A stretch of 8,554 nt of DNA from positions 1 through 8,554 of the forward strand of contig CALESS010000437.1 of NCBI GenBank assembly GCA_937907495.1. The letters run 5' to 3'. Positions 6,201-8,554 of the stretch are shown here, one piece after another. A program made the translations under genes and the position numbers. This stretch comes from an uncultured Anaerolineaceae bacterium (GTDB lineage: Bacteria; Chloroflexota; Anaerolineae; Anaerolineales; Anaerolineaceae). How positions within the stretch are numbered: position 1 is the first letter of the stretch; every line of letters starts with the position of its first letter. The notes beneath the pieces were generated by a model. It had not been told where the DNA came from, made no database searches, and was given only the letters and a program-made list of their open reading frames with translations.

Positions 6201-8441
6201 ATGACGCAGATAACCGCCCGCCCATTCCTGCCCGGTGAAAACCTGCCCGGCCGGCGCCCGCTGGAACGCTTTCTGCCGCCCCTGGCGGAAGGGGTTGTCC
6301 GTGCCTGGCTGAACGAATACTTGCCGCCGGGCTCCTGGGTACTGGATCCGCTGGGTTCAACCCCCTGGCTGGCACTGGAAGCAGCCCGGGCGGGTTATCG
6401 CGTCCTGGTGGCAAGCAATAACCCGATCATCACCCTGCTGTTGGAGGTGCTGGCTGCTGCCCCGCCGGAGCGGGAAATCCAGGCCGCGCTGGCCGAACTG
6501 GCGAATTCCCGGCGGTTGGATGAGCGGCTGGAAGTGCATGTTCAAGCCCTCTATCAAACCGAATGTGAGGCCTGTGGTCAGACGATCCAGGCGGATGCAT
6601 ACCTCTGGCGGCGGGGGGAGCAAAAACCGTATGGCCGGGTTTATCATTGCCCGGCATGCGGTGATGAAGGAGAAAAGCCGGCTTCCAGCGCCGATGAAAG
6701 CCGATTGACCCCGCCGGGCCGGATGGAACTGCACCGGGCGCGGGCGATTGAGCGCATCAGCGAGCCAGGCAGCCCCTTGCGTGCCGGGGCCGTGGAAGCA
6801 ATGGAGATGGTGCAGCCGCGCGCCCTGTATGTGATTTCCACCATCCTGAACCGGATTGAAGGTCTCAATTTACCCGAGAGCCGCCGCAAAATCCTGTGGG
6901 CGCTGGCGGTCTCGATGCTGGATGCGGGCAACATGTTGTGGAGCTGGCCGGAGGGCAGAGCGCGCCCGCGCCAGTTGAGTGTGCCGGCGCAGTTCCGGGA
7001 AAACAACCTGTGGCTGGCCTTTGAGCAGGCGGCGAAAGATTGGCCGCAATTGGATCAGGCAATCCCGGTTACGCACTGGCCGGAGCTTCCCCCGGAAGGT
7101 GGCGGGATCTGCATTTATTCAGGGAGGGTACGCTCCTGGCTGCCCTTGCCGAAGGTTATTCAGCCAGCCGGGGCCGTTGCAGTCGTTCCGCGGCCCAGCC
7201 AGGCATTTTGGACATTTTCAGCGGTTTGGGCGGGGTGGCTTTGGGGGCGCGAAGCTGTCTTTCCGCTGCGGGGGGCGTTGGAACGCAGGCGTTACGACTG
7301 GCAGTGGCATGCCGGGGCGCTGCATCACACGCTCAACGTACTGAATAAGCAGCTACCCGCAGCCATGCCCATCTTCTTGATCTGCCCTGAAATTGTGCCA
7401 GGGTTTGCTTCGGCGGTGATGGCAGCGGTGCGCTCGGCTGGCTACCGGGTGAGCGGGCAGGCGGTGCGGGCGGATGTAGAGATTGCCCAATGGGTGGTGG
7501 ACAGTGGAAGCGAGCCAAAAGCGCCGGATTCGAAAACTTCGCTGGAAGAAGCCAGCCTGGAGCATGTCAGGGAGGTGCTGCGGCTGCGTAATGAGCCTTC
7601 CGCCTATATTCAATTGCACCTGGCCGCGCTCAACGCCCTGGCACGCCACGGCGGGTTACCCTTCAATACGAGCGATATCGCCTGGGATACCCTGACCCGA
7701 ACCCAAAACCTGGTCAGCCGGGTGCTGGGAAAATCTACGGCATTAATGCGCTCAGGCAGCCAGGCACAAACGAGTGAAAGCGGCTGGTGGTGGCTGGCAG
7801 GGGAGTTGACGACGGGCGATCTACCCCTGGCGGACCGGGTGGAACAAGAAATTGTGCGCCTGCTGATCAACCAACCGGGGATCAGTTTACGAGAACTGGA
7901 TGAAAAAATCTGCAAGCAATTCCCGGGCTGGTTGACGGTGGATCGGAACTGGGTGGAGACGTGTTTAGCCTCCTACGCGGAGAAAAATTCCGCTGGCGGC
8001 TGGGGATTAAAGCCGGGGGAGCTGCCTGCCAGCCGGAGACAGGACCTGGTGCAGGTGGGGGAGCAACTGGCCCTGCTGGCGGGAAAGCTGGGATACCAGT
8101 GCAGCGCGGAGAACCCCTGGGAATGGAGCGAGGGGGATGGACGCGTCCAATTCCGATTTTTCGGCCTGGCTTCCAGTATGATTGCGCGCTTTGTTCTGGG
8201 TGAAGCGGTGGATGAGGGGTTGCAAAAGGTGCTGGTGATCCCGGGCAGCCGGGTGGGCCTGGTGCTGCACAAACTCCAGAGGGACTTCCGCTTGCTAGAG
8301 CGGTTGGCAGGCTGGCATGTGGTAAAGTTCCGCCACCTGAAGCACCTGGCGGAACGGACGGACATGTCGCGCGATATTTTCCTGTCCATGCTGGATTCGG
8401 ATCCCATGAATAGTGATGGATTGCAGGAGCGAATGTTTTAA
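6201..8441 (+). CDS. Zn-ribbon DNA-methylase-like protein with degenerate catalytic motif
   Basis: A 746-residue cytosolic protein. Residues 46-62 (WVLDPLGSTPWLALEAA) and the following GYRVLVASNNPI (65-76) are collinear with the motif I strand, helix and NP turn of COG1743/DUF1156-type adenine methylases. A four-cysteine Zn ribbon follows (C122, C125, C150, C153), in the place where those enzymes carry one. Where they have DPPY before a YadLsdFFYvWl-like helix, this protein reads VPRPSQAFWTFSAVWAGWLWG (from V329), so the (D/N)PP(Y/F) motif is missing. The acidic residue normally after strand 2 is replaced by S/N (72-74). The N-terminal DUF1156 segment is absent. A winged-helix-like stretch (about 545-600) and an extra C-terminal region (about 616-720, containing VLVIPGSRVGL) follow. 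The start was moved from a GTG at 6048 to the ATG at 6201 because promoter signals lie between them. There is no Shine-Dalgarno. Family assignment is by motif order; activity is doubtful, and it may be a DNA-binding or regulatory paralogue. Confidence 0.75.
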   Translation: MTQITARPFLPGENLPGRRPLERFLPPLAEGVVRAWLNEYLPPGSWVLDPLGSTPWLALEAARAGYRVLVASNNPIITLLLEVLAAAPPEREIQAALAELANSRRLDERLEVHVQALYQTECEACGQTIQADAYLWRRGEQKPYGRVYHCPACGDEGEKPASSADESRLTPPGRMELHRARAIERISEPGSPLRAGAVEAMEMVQPRALYVISTILNRIEGLNLPESRRKILWALAVSMLDAGNMLWSWPEGRARPRQLSVPAQFRENNLWLAFEQAAKDWPQLDQAIPVTHWPELPPEGGGICIYSGRVRSWLPLPKVIQPAGAVAVVPRPSQAFWTFSAVWAGWLWGREAVFPLRGALERRRYDWQWHAGALHHTLNVLNKQLPAAMPIFLICPEIVPGFASAVMAAVRSAGYRVSGQAVRADVEIAQWVVDSGSEPKAPDSKTSLEEASLEHVREVLRLRNEPSAYIQLHLAALNALARHGGLPFNTSDIAWDTLTRTQNLVSRVLGKSTALMRSGSQAQTSESGWWWLAGELTTGDLPLADRVEQEIVRLLINQPGISLRELDEKICKQFPGWLTVDRNWVETCLASYAEKNSAGGWGLKPGELPASRRQDLVQVGEQLALLAGKLGYQCSAENPWEWSEGDGRVQFRFFGLASSMIARFVLGEAVDEGLQKVLVIPGSRVGLVLHKLQRDFRLLERLAGWHVVKFRHLKHLAERTDMSRDIFLSMLDSDPMNSDGLQERMF

Positions 8442-8450
8442 AGATGGGGC

Positions 8451-8456
8451 TATAAT
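8451..8456 (+). promoter_or_regulatory. Possible -10 box for the gene entering at the window end
   Basis: A perfect TATAAT begins 10 bases after the methylase-like stop codon. It would start transcription near 8463, about 20 bases before the GAGGA ribosome-binding site at 8484. No -35 is seen at 16-18 bases (AGCGAA at 17); TTGCAG at 8421 is 24 bases away. This makes the following gene likely to be an independent unit rather than an operon partner. Confidence 0.4.
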
Positions 8457-8498
8457 GGATGGCAGGTGGCAATCTTTTTCACTGAGGACTAACTATGT

Positions 8499-8554
8499 GT
8501 GTTGGCAGTGATTTTTAGCCTGTATATCTGTATTTCGGCAATGTCTGCCAGCCA
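8499..8554 (+). CDS. Start of an unidentified gene, hydrophobic N-terminus, 3' partial
   Basis: A frame opens after a TAA at 8490-8492 and runs to the window end. The first start-type codon is GTG at 8499, 10 bases after a GAGGA Shine-Dalgarno (8484-8488). The 18 visible residues (MLAVIFSLYICISAMSAS) are almost all hydrophobic, as in a signal peptide or first membrane helix. An internal ATG at 8541 is an alternative start. An ATG at 8495 lies at better spacing (6 bases) but gives only seven codons before TAG. Too little is visible to name a function, and it could be spurious. Confidence 0.35.
   Translation, partial: MLAVIFSLYICISAMSAS

Noticed and set aside
6201..8441. Calling the methylase-like gene part of a DISARM, BREX or restriction-modification defence system
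   Set aside because: No helicase, nuclease, ATPase or specificity gene is adjacent, and the catalytic motif is missing. Family resemblance alone does not support a defence role.
7882..8472. Minus-strand ORF of 196 codons opposite the end of the methylase-like gene
   Set aside because: Its composition is dominated by Pro, Ser and Ala, typical of an antisense frame in GC-rich DNA, and no domain is visible.

Overview
The window looks like chromosomal DNA of an uncultured or little-studied Chloroflexota bacterium, probably class Anaerolineae. This is inferred from GC-rich coding sequence, a TrpB2-type tryptophan synthase beta chain, a very large GAF-repeat sensor kinase of the style common in that phylum, and a Zn-ribbon methylase-like protein. 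No 16S or other phylogenetic marker is present, so the placement is an inference. There are no RNA genes, CRISPR arrays, insertion sequences or phage genes.

Layout. (1) 1-1193, plus strand: 3' part of a TrpB2-like PLP enzyme whose N-terminus lies before the window. (2) 1226-1249: strong hairpin between convergent genes. (3) 1296-2150, minus strand: DegV/FakB-family fatty-acid-binding protein with its own promoter at 2206-2234. (4) 2314-6033, minus strand: 1239-residue membrane sensor histidine kinase with an N-terminal multi-helix membrane block, four GAF-like domains, HisKA and HATPase_c, and no receiver domain or partner regulator in view. (5) 6034-6200: divergent intergenic region with a TATAAT box for the kinase, a TTTACA direct repeat with an 11-bp period, and an extended -10 box that ends 7 bp before the start codon of the next gene. 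(6) 6201-8441, plus strand: 746-residue protein collinear with Zn-ribbon adenine-DNA methylases (COG1743/DUF1156-like) but lacking a recognisable catalytic (D/N)PP(Y/F) motif, with an extra C-terminal region of unknown function. (7) 8442-8554: promoter-like and ribosome-binding signals leading into a gene cut by the window end.

The genes do not form one operon. The TrpB2 and DegV genes converge on a hairpin. The DegV gene and the kinase share a strand, but DegV has a promoter in the gap between them. The kinase and methylase-like genes diverge from a shared regulatory region. The most unusual item is the methylase-like protein, which keeps the fold landmarks and the four zinc-binding cysteines while both its SAM-binding and catalytic signatures look eroded, and which appears to be expressed from a leaderless mRNA.
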